Origin: Bacillota bacterium
GTDB taxonomy: Bacteria > Bacillota > Clostridia > Christensenellales > Aristaeellaceae
DNA length: 64,000 nucleotides
Direction of reading: 5' to 3'
Assembly (NCBI GenBank): GCA_023411375.1
Contig: JAEYOW010000027.1
Coordinates: forward strand, 38,473 to 102,472
Position 1 is the stretch's first letter; every line of letters starts with the position of its first letter. Made by a program: the position numbers and the translations under genes. Positions 16,032 through 23,398 of this stretch are shown here, piece by piece. The notes under the pieces were generated by a model. The model was not told the origin of the DNA and did no database searches. It was given only the letters and a program-made list of their open reading frames with translations.

Positions 16032-16622
16032 ATGTGCATTATCTGCGTATCCCCGACTGGCATAAAGCAGCCCAACATCAACACCCTTCGCACCATGTTC
16101 TACCGCAATCCGCACGGCGCGGGCTACATGTACGCGCGCGACGGCAAGGTTACCATCCACAAAGGCTTCATGGATTTTGACTCCTTCCTCGGAGCTGTCC
16201 GCTCCGAATGCTTCACCAAGGGAGACAGCGTGGTGTACCACTTCCGAATTAGCACGCAGGCGGGCGTAAACCCGGAGATGACACATCCCTTCCCGCTCTC
16301 AAATCAACCCAAGCGGATGCGGGCGCTCGACCTGACCTGCCGCTGCGGCATCGCCCACAATGGAATCATCCGGCTGACAACCGACCCGACGAACACGCGG
16401 TTCAGCGACACGGCAATCTTCATCACCGACTACCTCGCCGCCATGATTCGCAAGCCCGCCGACCTTCGAAATCAAGCTCTGCTCGACCACATCTACTTAC
16501 TGGCGCACTCAAAGTTCGCCATCATGGACGCGGGCGGTTACGTCGCTACGGTTGGCGAGTTCATTGATGACAATGGATTGCTATTCAGCAACGACAGCTA
16601 CGAAATGTACCGATGCAGATGA
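16032..16622 (+). CDS. Class II glutamine amidotransferase-like protein
   Basis: A 196-residue Ntn-hydrolase of the class II glutamine amidotransferase type. Processing of Met1 would expose Cys2 (MCIICVSPTGIKQPN), the catalytic nucleophile. Further motifs are NPHGAGYMYARDGKVTIHKGF, VYHFRISTQAGVNPEMTHPF (the Arg and Thr-His substrate-binding part) and RCGIAHNGII, the oxyanion Asn-Gly. It would release ammonia from glutamine or hydrolyse a gamma-glutamyl amide. The start follows AAAGGAGGCAACAAAA. Association with the amidoligase in the same plus-strand island fits known amidoligase/amidotransferase neighbourhoods. A plus-strand terminator follows. Confidence 0.85.
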   Translation: MCIICVSPTGIKQPNINTLRTMFYRNPHGAGYMYARDGKVTIHKGFMDFDSFLGAVRSECFTKGDSVVYHFRISTQAGVNPEMTHPFPLSNQPKRMRALDLTCRCGIAHNGIIRLTTDPTNTRFSDTAIFITDYLAAMIRKPADLRNQALLDHIYLLAHSKFAIMDAGGYVATVGEFIDDNGLLFSNDSYEMYRCR

Positions 16623-16648
16623 GAAAGGGCGGGGCTTCAAAATCCCCA

Positions 16649-16676
16649 GCCGTCCGACAAGGGCGGCCTTTTCTTG
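16649..16676 (+). terminator. Rho-independent terminator of the amidoligase island
   Basis: GCCGTCC (16649-16655) pairs with GGGCGGC (16661-16667), one G-U, around a GACAA loop, followed by CTTTTCTTG. It lies 27 bases after the amidotransferase stop and closes the plus-strand transcript. Confidence 0.75.
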
Positions 16677-16796
16677 TCACAAGGGCGTTTCGGTTTCTCG
16701 CGACGTTGGCACGTGTCGGGCTTTCAAATCGCCCGTGGAAACCATCGACAGCGAGGACGAAGGCGGCATTTGCGGCAACGTGGGCGCGACACGGGC

Positions 16797-16825
16797 AAAG
16801 AAAAAGCAGCCTCGTCGGCTGCTTT
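16797..16825 (-). terminator. Rho-independent terminator of the minus-strand operon
   Basis: On the minus strand AAAGCAGCC and GGCTGCTTT form a stem around a short GACGA loop, followed by TTCTTTG. It lies just after the stop codon at 16844. It faces the plus-strand terminator, so the 220-bp gap between the convergent genes is a terminator pair with no gene. Confidence 0.75.
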
Positions 16826-16843
16826 GAAATCAGGTCGCGCTCC

Positions 16844-17362
16844 TTACTTGGTCATCACGTCAATGACGTATTGGATTTCGCTGTCTTTGACTCGGAACCG
16901 CACCAGCGCCCGGCTTCCGTCCTTCGCCGTGTACTCGGCTTGGAAGGGCTCCGTCCAGAGCTCCGTCAGGCCGGGGCAGTGTTTCCGTGCCGCGTTTCGG
17001 TACTCTCTGAAATCCTCGTGCCCCTGCTCGTCCAGCCACCGCTGGTAGAGCGACGTCAGGAAGGGAATGTGCTCGTGCGTAATGATGTCGATGTGTTCCT
17101 CGATCGTTTCTGGAAGGTACCCGTCGATTTGTTTCTGCACACATGCCCAGTCCTCGATGGGCAGCGGGTTCCGCATGAAATCCAACATCGCCTCGTCTGT
17201 GCCGCACTGGTCGCAAATGTAGATGTCCACGTGGCGGCTGAGCGCGTTGGTGTGAATCATGTCCTTCATGGTTTTCCGACCGCAGCGTGGGCAAGGGAGA
17301 TGCCCGCCCGCAAGCTGGCTGGCTTTCAAATCAACCAGCCGTTTCTGTATCCGCTCGTTCAT
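16844..17362 (-). CDS. Zinc-ribbon phage protein, unknown function
   Basis: A 172-residue protein with a clear zinc ribbon: Cys24-x2-Cys27 (LPCPRCGRK) and Cys50-x2-Cys53 (YICDQCGTDEAM). The C-terminal half contains DIITHEHIPFLTSLYQRW, a FREYRNAARKHCPG helix and a final beta-rich segment with ALVRFRVKDSEIQYVIDV. This resembles small zinc-binding proteins common in clostridial phage early regions, usually of unknown function. The start at 17362 follows AAGGAGGATGCGGT and overlaps the upstream stop in an ATGA. Confidence 0.75.
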   Translation of the reverse strand: MNERIQKRLVDLKASQLAGGHLPCPRCGRKTMKDMIHTNALSRHVDIYICDQCGTDEAMLDFMRNPLPIEDWACVQKQIDGYLPETIEEHIDIITHEHIPFLTSLYQRWLDEQGHEDFREYRNAARKHCPGLTELWTEPFQAEYTAKDGSRALVRFRVKDSEIQYVIDVMTK

Positions 17363-17700
17363 ACCGCATCCTCCTTGATTGGCAGCTCTCCGGTGACGAA
17401 GGCGTGATAGACGCGCCCGCCATCCCGTACTGCCTGTCTGTATACCTCAAAAACCAATTCTCCGTGATATGCCATCATGGCAGACATCAGAGGCTCCAAA
17501 GCAAAGTCATCGTTGCCCAGCTTTTGAATCAAGCGGGCCTGCTCGCGTTCGATTTCCGACCGCGCTTTGGCATAATCAGGAAAGTTGTCAGGCGCGCAAC
17601 GCATAATTTTCTCAATAGCTTCCACTCGCCAACTGGCTATATCCGTCGAATAACGCTCCAGTTCGCCCAGCAAATCGGAATTACACTTATCATTTGGCAT
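17359..17700 (-). CDS. Small helical phage protein, unknown function
   Basis: A protein of about 113 residues, predicted mostly helical (LGELERYSTDIASWRVEAIEKIM, then YAKARSEIEREQARLIQKLG). No family recognised. The ATG at 17700 is preferred because AGGAGGTG lies seven bases before it; a GTG two codons earlier is too close to that site. It is translationally coupled on both sides: its start lies inside the end of the upstream gene and its end overlaps the zinc-ribbon gene. Confidence 0.65.
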   Translation of the reverse strand: MPNDKCNSDLLGELERYSTDIASWRVEAIEKIMRCAPDNFPDYAKARSEIEREQARLIQKLGNDDFALEPLMSAMMAYHGELVFEVYRQAVRDGGRVYHAFVTGELPIKEDAV

Positions 17701-18637
17701 CCGCACTCACCTCCTGATTCGTTCGACGGAGTGCCGCGTACTTTTCTCTGTGCTTGATTGCGGCTGCGTCGGTAGGAAACGCGCTGTGACCTTTAAGGTT
17801 GCGGAGCAGCAATCTGCGCTCCTCTTTCAAATCCGCGCCGCCGTAGCCAAGCCGCAGGAGCCAAGCCCGCATGTAATACTTCTCGTTTTCGGAGTCCTGT
17901 AACTCGGCTTTTACGCGGTGCGCGGCCTTTGCGGCGTGAATGATTCGCCCGACCAGTCCGGCATAGGCCGTCCAGCGATCAGGCTGTGCATCGTCGTAGG
18001 GAAAGTCCAGTGTTACGATACCGCACTCATAGCCAAAGCCCGTAAGCTCACCCAGCGCTTCGAAATCGTGCAGCAGGTCGGAGAATGCTTCCGGCGTTTC
18101 TGGTGTGTAATCCTTGAGCCGCGTGATCAGACTGTCGGGAATCGTCAGCCGTCCGTCCATCGCCGCTTTGTTCAGCAGGTGCTGTTCGCTGTAAAGCATA
18201 TGCGTAAGGTTCATCAGTTGCATGACCGTCATCTCGGCGGGAATGGAAATCAGATAAGCATCAGCGGTCGGTGTGTTCTCCAGGGCTTGAGCGGTATCGG
18301 TCGGGGCTTTCAAATCCTCTTTGGCGGCAAGCACTTCCGAATTACCGACCGTAGGTTCTTCATCAGTAGGCGTTACATTTGCTTCGGAATCGACTGTCGG
18401 CTCCGCAGCGCCCTGTGCCACACGCCAGCCTTGCTCGATGAAGAATGGCATCAGGGTTTTCATCGCGTCGACGTTCGTAATTTCGATGTTGCCCTCCCGG
18501 TCGATGGTGACGCAAGCGCCTATGCGGTATGCGCAGGTGGGAACACCGGCGTAAGCCACCGGCGCGCCCAACAATTCCTCCGAAATCCGATTAGCCAGCG
18601 CCTTGCGGTTGGTCGTGATGTTGGTTTGGATCGTCAT
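17690..18637 (-). CDS. Phage 'virulence-related' type protein sharing a C-terminal module with the amidoligase
   Basis: A 315-residue protein. The N-terminal 75 residues resemble a small alpha/beta domain (YRIGACVTIDREGNIEIT). Residues about 75-125 are acidic and Thr/Pro-rich, probably a linker. The middle part has a hydrophobic strand YLISIPAEMTVMQLMNLTHML. Residues about 255-300 carry YYMRAWLLRLGYGGADLKEERRLL and GHSAF, matching residue by residue the C-terminus of the amidoligase at 14082-14951 (YTFRCWLLRLGFIGDEFKTAREHL, GNSAW). Similar proteins are often called virulence-related in clostridial phages, without known biochemistry. The start at 18637 follows AAGGAGGTACGCC. Confidence 0.7.
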   Translation of the reverse strand: MTIQTNITTNRKALANRISEELLGAPVAYAGVPTCAYRIGACVTIDREGNIEITNVDAMKTLMPFFIEQGWRVAQGAAEPTVDSEANVTPTDEEPTVGNSEVLAAKEDLKAPTDTAQALENTPTADAYLISIPAEMTVMQLMNLTHMLYSEQHLLNKAAMDGRLTIPDSLITRLKDYTPETPEAFSDLLHDFEALGELTGFGYECGIVTLDFPYDDAQPDRWTAYAGLVGRIIHAAKAAHRVKAELQDSENEKYYMRAWLLRLGYGGADLKEERRLLLRNLKGHSAFPTDAAAIKHREKYAALRRTNQEVSADAK

Positions 18638-18667
18638 TTGGCGTACCTCCTTGTTTTTGGTATGCCA

Positions 18668-18696
18668 TATATCACTCTTGTCGGCAATGAAGTCAA
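18668..18696 (-). promoter_or_regulatory. Promoter for the 18637-16844 operon
   Basis: On the minus strand TTGACT (18691-18696) and GATATA (18668-18673) are separated by exactly 17 bases, about 30 bp upstream of the first start codon. The terminator at 18764-18802 lies upstream, so this operon needs its own promoter, and this is the best match to a sigma-A type site. Confidence 0.5.
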
Positions 18697-18763
18697 GCTA
18701 AATGTCGAGGTTTCTGTATCGCTTTGAGAATGGAAACAACTATGCTCGGGTTCTGTCAGAAAG

Positions 18764-18802
18764 AGAAAGCCCTCACGGGTTTTAAATCCGCGAGGGCTTT
18801 CT
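18764..18802 (-). terminator. Terminator after the sigma-like regulator gene
   Basis: An 11-bp perfect inverted repeat, AGAAAGCCCTC (18764-18774) with GAGGGCTTTCT (18792-18802). On the minus strand it is followed by CTTTCT. It separates the early regulator operon from the next phage operon. The loop contains TTTTAAATCCG, a variant of the local repeated word. Confidence 0.65.
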
Positions 18803-18858
18803 GTATGCTCTTGGCGATTGTAATCATATCATAGGGAGCGACTCCATTTCTACTGATT

Positions 18859-19275
18859 TTACTCCAATCTTTCCGGCACACGCAAAATCTCCAGCGCACG
18901 CCCATGCAGACGGTAGATGTTGGATGGGCAATATCCCAGTTCGTCTGCAATCTCTTCCCATGTTTTGTAGCACAGATACCGCAGCTCCAAAATCAGCTGC
19001 TGGTCGGGGTCGGAAAGCTGGCCAATCACGTCCCGCGCCTCGCGTTTCAAATCGACCAGCCTGTCGATGTCGTGATTGATTTCGTTTTCCAAATCGACAA
19101 TCTTGCAGATTGTGTCCTCGAGGCGATGCACATTCGGCGAATCGCTCCGGGGCATGTCCGACAGGGTCGCGGTCGCCTTAGTCGAGGTTTCCCGCAGCTT
19201 CATTACCTGTTCGAGCTTGCTGTTGATGCGCTGGTCGATGTGGAAAGCTTGGGAAAGATACTCCTTCGCGTTCAT
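18859..19275 (-). CDS. DUF1492/sigma-70-region-4-like phage late regulator
   Basis: A 138-residue protein of the kind that drives late transcription in Gram-positive phages (DUF1492/ArpU/RinA group). The N-terminal part is a long helical segment (YLSQAFHIDQRINSKLEQVMKLRE, LEDTICKIVDLENEINHDIDRL). The C-terminal helix-turn-helix LILELRYLCYKTWEEIADELGY followed by SNIYRLHGRALEIL is the sigma region 4 pattern. The ATG at 19275 follows GGAGGAGCGAGATTTG. The frame extends 27 codons upstream without a better site. It overlaps the stop of the preceding gene (TGATGA). Confidence 0.85.
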   Translation of the reverse strand: MNAKEYLSQAFHIDQRINSKLEQVMKLRETSTKATATLSDMPRSDSPNVHRLEDTICKIVDLENEINHDIDRLVDLKREARDVIGQLSDPDQQLILELRYLCYKTWEEIADELGYCPSNIYRLHGRALEILRVPERLE

Positions 19276-19499
19276 CAAATCTCGCTCCTCCATGGCATCT
19301 TGCCACCGTAGTATTTGTCCGCGATACACTGTTGTTCGACCGTTGACATCGCGCACAGTTTCTGATTCAAGCGCGCCTCATCTCGATTGGCCTTCCACAT
19401 AGGTTTGTAGAAGGGACACGACGCATAATTGGCGCATTGGCTTACATTCAGCGCGTTACACTTTCCGCCGCGCCGCATGGCAAAGCAGCGTTCATTCAT
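19275..19499 (-). CDS. Small cysteine-rich phage protein
   Basis: A 74-residue protein with Cys at positions 5, 14, 22 and 28 (ERCFAMRRGGKCNALN, QCANYASCPFYKP), a pattern seen in short zinc-binding early proteins of clostridial phages. The C-terminal half is charged (NRDEARLNQKLCAM). Function unknown. The start lies inside the end of the neighbouring DUF4406-like gene and its stop overlaps the next start, so the three are coupled. Confidence 0.65.
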   Translation of the reverse strand: MNERCFAMRRGGKCNALNVSQCANYASCPFYKPMWKANRDEARLNQKLCAMSTVEQQCIADKYYGGKMPWRSEI

Positions 19500-19827
19500 C
19501 CCCGGTCACCTCCCGGCAGGCGGTATCAAATCGACGCACGGGGATTTCGAGCCGTTTGGCTTCCTGAATCTCCATCGCCATCCCCATCGTCGGATTTCCA
19601 AACGCCCAAAGCGCATCACAGCGGGCGAGCAATTCCAAGCCGAGACACAGTCCGGCATCGCGCTCGGCGGGGACATCGTCGTTCAGGAATTGCGTGAACA
19701 GCAGGTGCGGGGCAAAAGGAATGCCGCCCTGCTCGAAAGCAAAGCGGCAGTATTTCCGCGCATTTAGTGTGTTGGTTTCCACGTCGCCCCTGTAGGGCGA
19801 ACAGATAAAGACGAAAGGTCGATTCAT
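19492..19827 (-). CDS. DUF4406-type nucleoside-deoxyribosyltransferase-like protein
   Basis: A 111-residue protein with the Rossmann-like start RPFVFICSPYRGDVETNTLNA, then ARKYCRFAFEQGGIPFAPHL and LARCDALWAFGNPTMGMAMEI, which match DUF4406 and the wider nucleoside 2-deoxyribosyltransferase/TIR-like fold. Such phage proteins are predicted to act on nucleotides. The ATG at 19827 follows GAGGTGATGAT; an in-frame codon six residues earlier lacks a site. Confidence 0.8.
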   Translation of the reverse strand: MNRPFVFICSPYRGDVETNTLNARKYCRFAFEQGGIPFAPHLLFTQFLNDDVPAERDAGLCLGLELLARCDALWAFGNPTMGMAMEIQEAKRLEIPVRRFDTACREVTGDE

Positions 19828-19831
19828 ATCA

Positions 19832-20887
19832 TCACCTCGTTTCATTCAAAGAGCGCCATGTGTCGGAGGGCATCGTAGCTACTTGCCAACCGATGCCTTC
19901 CAATGCCGTGGCGCGGTCGTAGCTTTCCAAATCCTGCGACGCGCGGGTGATAGCGTTGGACAAACCGTACATGGATAAGTCGCCGCCCGATATCAAGTGC
20001 TGGAGGATGCCATCCTGTTCGGTATTGTTGAGTCCGAACCGCTCCCCGGTCAGCTCGATCACCTTGGGCACGCTGCCCGTGATCGGCACGCCAACCGCCT
20101 CGCGCAGCTTGTCTACTACGCTTTGGAATCGCGCCTCTTCAACAATCCCGCGTACCGTGTCGCGCAGCTTGAGCATGAACGCCTTATCATCTGCTTCCAT
20201 TGTTTCATTGCTGAACAGTTCCCATATGGATTCCTGTTCGCGCCCGATATGATAACGCTTCTGACCAAGATCAGCGACGGCCATACCGTTGGAGCACACT
20301 AGCCTGTATACCAGCGGCATGACGCTCACCGAGCCAAGCCCGACCTCCGAATTGGAAATCAAGATGCCTGCCTGCACCACGTCACCCGGCACAACCTCCG
20401 CTTCCAGCCGATGATTGACGGCTTTCAGATACATGCGGTTTTCGGTGATCTCACAGCTTTCTATGTGCACGCCTTCCATCTCGCCGATCACAGGCAGCGT
20501 CGCCGTGGCGATCTCGTAGTTGTCGATGCGGCGATAACGGTCGCTTAAGAACGCGCGGGCATTCCCGTCCAGCGTGCGAATGGTTTGGCGGCTGTCCCGT
20601 GTACCCAGCCAACCGTTCACATTGTCAGCCAGCAGCGACGGCAGTTCGCGCTGCATCTTGTCATAGTATTTCGAGGGAATCCCCAGCGCGGAGCCAACCT
20701 GTCTGTGGAACAGCCCCGTCATCCCGAATCGCTCGTTACGGTCGCCGCCGTCCGCGTGGAGTAAAGATAACGCCGAGGCATCGTCGCTTATACGAATCGC
20801 CCCGGCGTTTACGATAAAATCACGCTTGCTGTGGCTTTGCCGTTCCAATTCGGCGGCCACCTCTTGCAATGTGCGTCCCTGTTTCAT
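19832..20887 (-). CDS. DUF932 phage/plasmid-like protein
   Basis: A 351-residue protein of the DUF932 family (phage/plasmid-like TIGR03299 type), common beside recombination or replication genes of mobile elements; biochemical role unproven. Typical features are the FGMTGLFHRQVGSALGIPSKYYDKM segment, GWLGTRDSRQTIRTLDGNARAFLSDRYRRIDN, and NSEVGLGSVSVMPLVYRLVCSNGM. The ATG at 20887 follows GGAGGAGAGCAAC; the open frame upstream is a shadow of the neighbouring gene region. Confidence 0.85.
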   Translation of the reverse strand: MKQGRTLQEVAAELERQSHSKRDFIVNAGAIRISDDASALSLLHADGGDRNERFGMTGLFHRQVGSALGIPSKYYDKMQRELPSLLADNVNGWLGTRDSRQTIRTLDGNARAFLSDRYRRIDNYEIATATLPVIGEMEGVHIESCEITENRMYLKAVNHRLEAEVVPGDVVQAGILISNSEVGLGSVSVMPLVYRLVCSNGMAVADLGQKRYHIGREQESIWELFSNETMEADDKAFMLKLRDTVRGIVEEARFQSVVDKLREAVGVPITGSVPKVIELTGERFGLNNTEQDGILQHLISGGDLSMYGLSNAITRASQDLESYDRATALEGIGWQVATMPSDTWRSLNETR

Positions 20888-20900
20888 GTTGCTCTCCTCC

Positions 20901-21791
20901 TTAGTCCTGAATCGTAAGCAGCCTTGGGTCAACGGTTCCGATACCGCCCGAACGATTATAGGCTTTGACAATCGCCAGTGCGTGTGCGATGTCAGAGGAC
21001 GAACGCTGCTGGCGGCGCGCCTCATCCCGCAGTTCCTCGTAGCTGATTCCGCGCAGCCGTTTGATGAATCGTTCGCGCCTGTAGTCGTCGCCGTACTCCC
21101 GCAGAAAAACCGCCGCGCCGCCAAGGATGTAGCTGGTCAGGCTCCACGCCGCGCCGTCCCATGTATCCACGATCAGGCGGAGCAACGCTTCGTAATCGTC
21201 CGCGCCCAACGCGGAGTACAACCTGTACGCCTTGGCGATGGCGGCAATGACGTTCTTGGTCGCGCTGCCTTCGCTCTCGGCAAGAGACAGTCCGACCTTT
21301 GCGGTGATCGCGCGGAATGCCTCCGCCTCCGCGCTGTGGGAGATCAGCATCGCCCGCATGCGCACGCCAAACGCCACATCCTTCGATTCGCCCGTTTGCA
21401 GCGCGAACAGATAGGCTTCCTCCTCGTAGGTGAGGCCGTGGTACACCTTGCAATCGACCATGAAGGGCTTGTCGTCATGAATGCGCTTCAATGCGGCCAA
21501 CGTGTGTGCGCCGTCAAACACATAGAAATGTCCGTCTCGGTTGGACACTTTCACGGTGTTCACCAACCGCGCGTCAAATCCGGCAACAATCCGATCCACG
21601 CGGGCAATGTCAATTTTTCGCTGGTAACTCGCGTCTGTTTCCAGCAGATTGTTCATCAGGCGCTTGTACTCGTAGCCGCACTGATCGTCACACATGGTCA
21701 TGGTCTGTTCAGCGGCGGGCGCGGTTTTGGACTCCAAGATAATCGGTCGGGCATATCCCGTCCGGCGCGCGTTCTTATTTTTCCTACTCAT
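20901..21791 (-). CDS. ParB-like N-terminal domain protein (DUF6551-like)
   Basis: A 296-residue protein with a degenerate ParB/Srx-type N-terminal domain: YQRKIDIARVDRIVAGFDARLVNTVKVSNRDGHFYVFDGAHTLAALKR, where the GxHR box is DGAHTLAAL. The rest is helical with a charged C-terminus. In clostridial phages such proteins sit in early regions and may act in DNA binding or partition-like functions. The start at 21791 follows GGAGATGGAAGATC and overlaps the preceding ParB gene by 8 bp. Confidence 0.75.
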   Translation of the reverse strand: MSRKNKNARRTGYARPIILESKTAPAAEQTMTMCDDQCGYEYKRLMNNLLETDASYQRKIDIARVDRIVAGFDARLVNTVKVSNRDGHFYVFDGAHTLAALKRIHDDKPFMVDCKVYHGLTYEEEAYLFALQTGESKDVAFGVRMRAMLISHSAEAEAFRAITAKVGLSLAESEGSATKNVIAAIAKAYRLYSALGADDYEALLRLIVDTWDGAAWSLTSYILGGAAVFLREYGDDYRRERFIKRLRGISYEELRDEARRQQRSSSDIAHALAIVKAYNRSGGIGTVDPRLLTIQD

Positions 21792-22827
21792 GATCTTCCA
21801 TCTCCTTCAGTCTGTTTTCTACGAGCCGCTCCGCTTGGGAGGCGATGCCGTCCAGCAGTTCAAGAATCGTATCGTTATTGGTTTGCGAAGCCATGCCGCC
21901 CGTGTACAGGCGCATGGCGGTTTTGACGTTGGCGAGAAAGCCGTCTCCGGCGAATTTCACCAGATCGACAATGTGCGCGAACATATCCGGCTCATCAGGT
22001 AGCGGCGTAGTCACATGAATGGGCGCGCCCTTGTACATCACCATGCCGGGAACAGGCTGTGTTTCCACGGGCGCTGTTGTCTGCGAAGCGACCTCGGCGG
22101 CAGCTTTCGCGGCGGCTTCGACCTCTACCTCGCACTGCTTGCACAGCGCGGAAAAGCCGTGACGGTTCGACGGAATGTTGAAAGCAGATACGGGCTTCTC
22201 CTGCTGGCAGCGTTCGCAAACCTTCGTCTCGCCGTCGTGCTCCTTTTGCATGAGCTCGGTGTACGCTTTATTGATAGAAACGTCGCCTCGGCGGAGGCGC
22301 TGCTTGGTTTCATCGTCGGCAGAAGAGGCGATCTTCTTGACCTTTTTGATGGTGTCGTGGGAAACGCCAGCGATGTCGGCGAGCTTTTTGCGCGTCTCGC
22401 CTTTTTCAGCTTCCGCAGAATTCTGCGTAAGCTGGGGTGATTCGCCACCTGTGGAAGTTGCTTGTCTCGCTCTCGCTTGCGCTTTCATGAGCGGCTCAAA
22501 ACGCAACGCCAATTCGCCTTTCTGGTAAGTAGTCAGGTTGCGCCGCCCCAACTGTGTCTGAATCATCCACATGAGCGCCGTATCCCGATCTGCAAAATCC
22601 TTCTCCAGCACAGCGAAAGGTATGCTGTGTTTCTGGCAGATGTCGTAGCGGTTATGTCCATCCACGATTGTATCATTCCAGACGGTCAGCGGACTTTCGC
22701 AGCCGTTGGCGACAACGCTGTCCTCCAGCATTTGTCGTTCTTCGTCCGTGAGTGGCGGAATCAGGTCGCGGAATTCCGGGTCGATGGTCAGGGTGCGGAG
22801 TTCCTTGGTTAACCTCAGTTCTTCCAT
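21784..22827 (-). CDS. ParB/RepB-like DNA-binding protein with zinc ribbon
   Basis: A 347-residue protein: ParB-type N-terminal domain (VANGCESPLTVWNDTIVDGHNRYDIC), then a long helical part with an HTH-like segment KKLADIAGVSHDTIKKVKKI, then a zinc-ribbon-like CERCQQEKPVSAF with ALCKQCEVEVEAA, and a C-terminal helical tail. Likely DNA binding; its role in the phage is unknown. The ATG at 22827 is preferred, nine bases after GGAG; a codon two residues earlier is too close. It ends in TAG, further evidence that amber is read as stop here. Confidence 0.8.
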   Translation of the reverse strand: MEELRLTKELRTLTIDPEFRDLIPPLTDEERQMLEDSVVANGCESPLTVWNDTIVDGHNRYDICQKHSIPFAVLEKDFADRDTALMWMIQTQLGRRNLTTYQKGELALRFEPLMKAQARARQATSTGGESPQLTQNSAEAEKGETRKKLADIAGVSHDTIKKVKKIASSADDETKQRLRRGDVSINKAYTELMQKEHDGETKVCERCQQEKPVSAFNIPSNRHGFSALCKQCEVEVEAAAKAAAEVASQTTAPVETQPVPGMVMYKGAPIHVTTPLPDEPDMFAHIVDLVKFAGDGFLANVKTAMRLYTGGMASQTNNDTILELLDGIASQAERLVENRLKEMEDHE

Positions 22828-22848
22828 GGTCATGCTCTCCTTTCATCG

Positions 22849-23130
22849 TCAGCAGAGCCGAATCACGGCTCGCACATCGTCCACGCTCTCGACACGGCGG
22901 GCTATCCCGCCCGCGCGGTTGATTTTGTCGAGGGCGCGCTTTTGCAGTTCCGTCAGCTTGCCGCCGGGGAGTTTCGCCTCAAAACCGAGGAAGCGTCCCT
23001 TGTAGCAGCAGATGATATCCGGCACGCCCGATGTGCCATAGGGGCCGCCATGCTCTTTGAAAAAGAAAACGTCGCTTCCCAGCGACGCAAGGTATTTCTT
23101 GATGGCGGCGACGATATCACGTTCGAGCAA
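22849..23130 (-). CDS. VRR-NUC domain nuclease
   Basis: A 93-residue single-domain VRR-NUC nuclease of the PD-(D/E)xK type. Motifs: LERDIVAAIKKYLASLG, FFFKEHGGPYGTSGVPDIICCYKGRFLGFEAKLPGGKLTELQ, with Asp in VPDI and Glu-x-Lys in FEAK as the active site, and a final V-x-S-V-D-D helix start. Phage versions lie beside SNF2 helicases, as here, and are thought to act in DNA repair or resolution of replication intermediates. The start is TTG at 23130 behind AGAGGGTGATGTGAT. Confidence 0.9.
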   Translation of the reverse strand: MLERDIVAAIKKYLASLGSDVFFFKEHGGPYGTSGVPDIICCYKGRFLGFEAKLPGGKLTELQKRALDKINRAGGIARRVESVDDVRAVIRLC

Positions 23131-23131
23131 A

Positions 23132-23398
23132 TCACATCACCCTCTCATAAAACCAGTGGAGCACGAACGCCCCGAACTGTGTTGTATTGATGTACTTGAG
23201 CCGCTCGTAGTCATACACGTCATGCGTTCCCGTACCCGCCATGTACACTGTCACCGGCACGTCGGGCGCGTCGGTATCCACCATCGCCCACAGGCATGGC
23301 GTTCCGTCCTGTATCTGAATCGTAAGCACACGCTTGAGCGGGAGCTTCACCATCTGCACAGGCGACCATTCCAGTCTGTACTTGTAGATTACATTCAT
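23132..23398 (-). CDS. Small conserved phage protein (DUF7352-like)
   Basis: An 88-residue beta-rich protein starting MNVIYKYRLEWSP, followed by QMVKLPLKRVLTIQIQDGTPCLWAMVD and a final YINTTQFGAFVLHWFYERV. Very similar small proteins occur in many phages and plasmids, where function is unknown. The ATG at 23398 overlaps the helicase stop (TGATGA) and is preceded by GGAGGTGCTGTG; a GTG one codon earlier is possible. Confidence 0.7.
   Translation of the reverse strand: MNVIYKYRLEWSPVQMVKLPLKRVLTIQIQDGTPCLWAMVDTDAPDVPVTVYMAGTGTHDVYDYERLKYINTTQFGAFVLHWFYERVM

Larger units (their letters stand above)
16002..18316 (+). repeat. Dispersed word GGCTTTCAAATC, four exact copies plus variants
   Basis: Exact CTTTCAAATC occurs at 16004, 16721, 17323, 17824 and 18307; four of these are preceded by GG, giving a 12-mer. 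Near variants are GTTTCAAATC at 19044, GCTTCAAAATCC near 16633 and TTTTAAATCCG near 18780. Two exact copies are intergenic and three fall in minus-strand genes, where they encode Asp-Leu-Lys. All exact copies have the same orientation. Function unknown. Confidence 0.5.
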
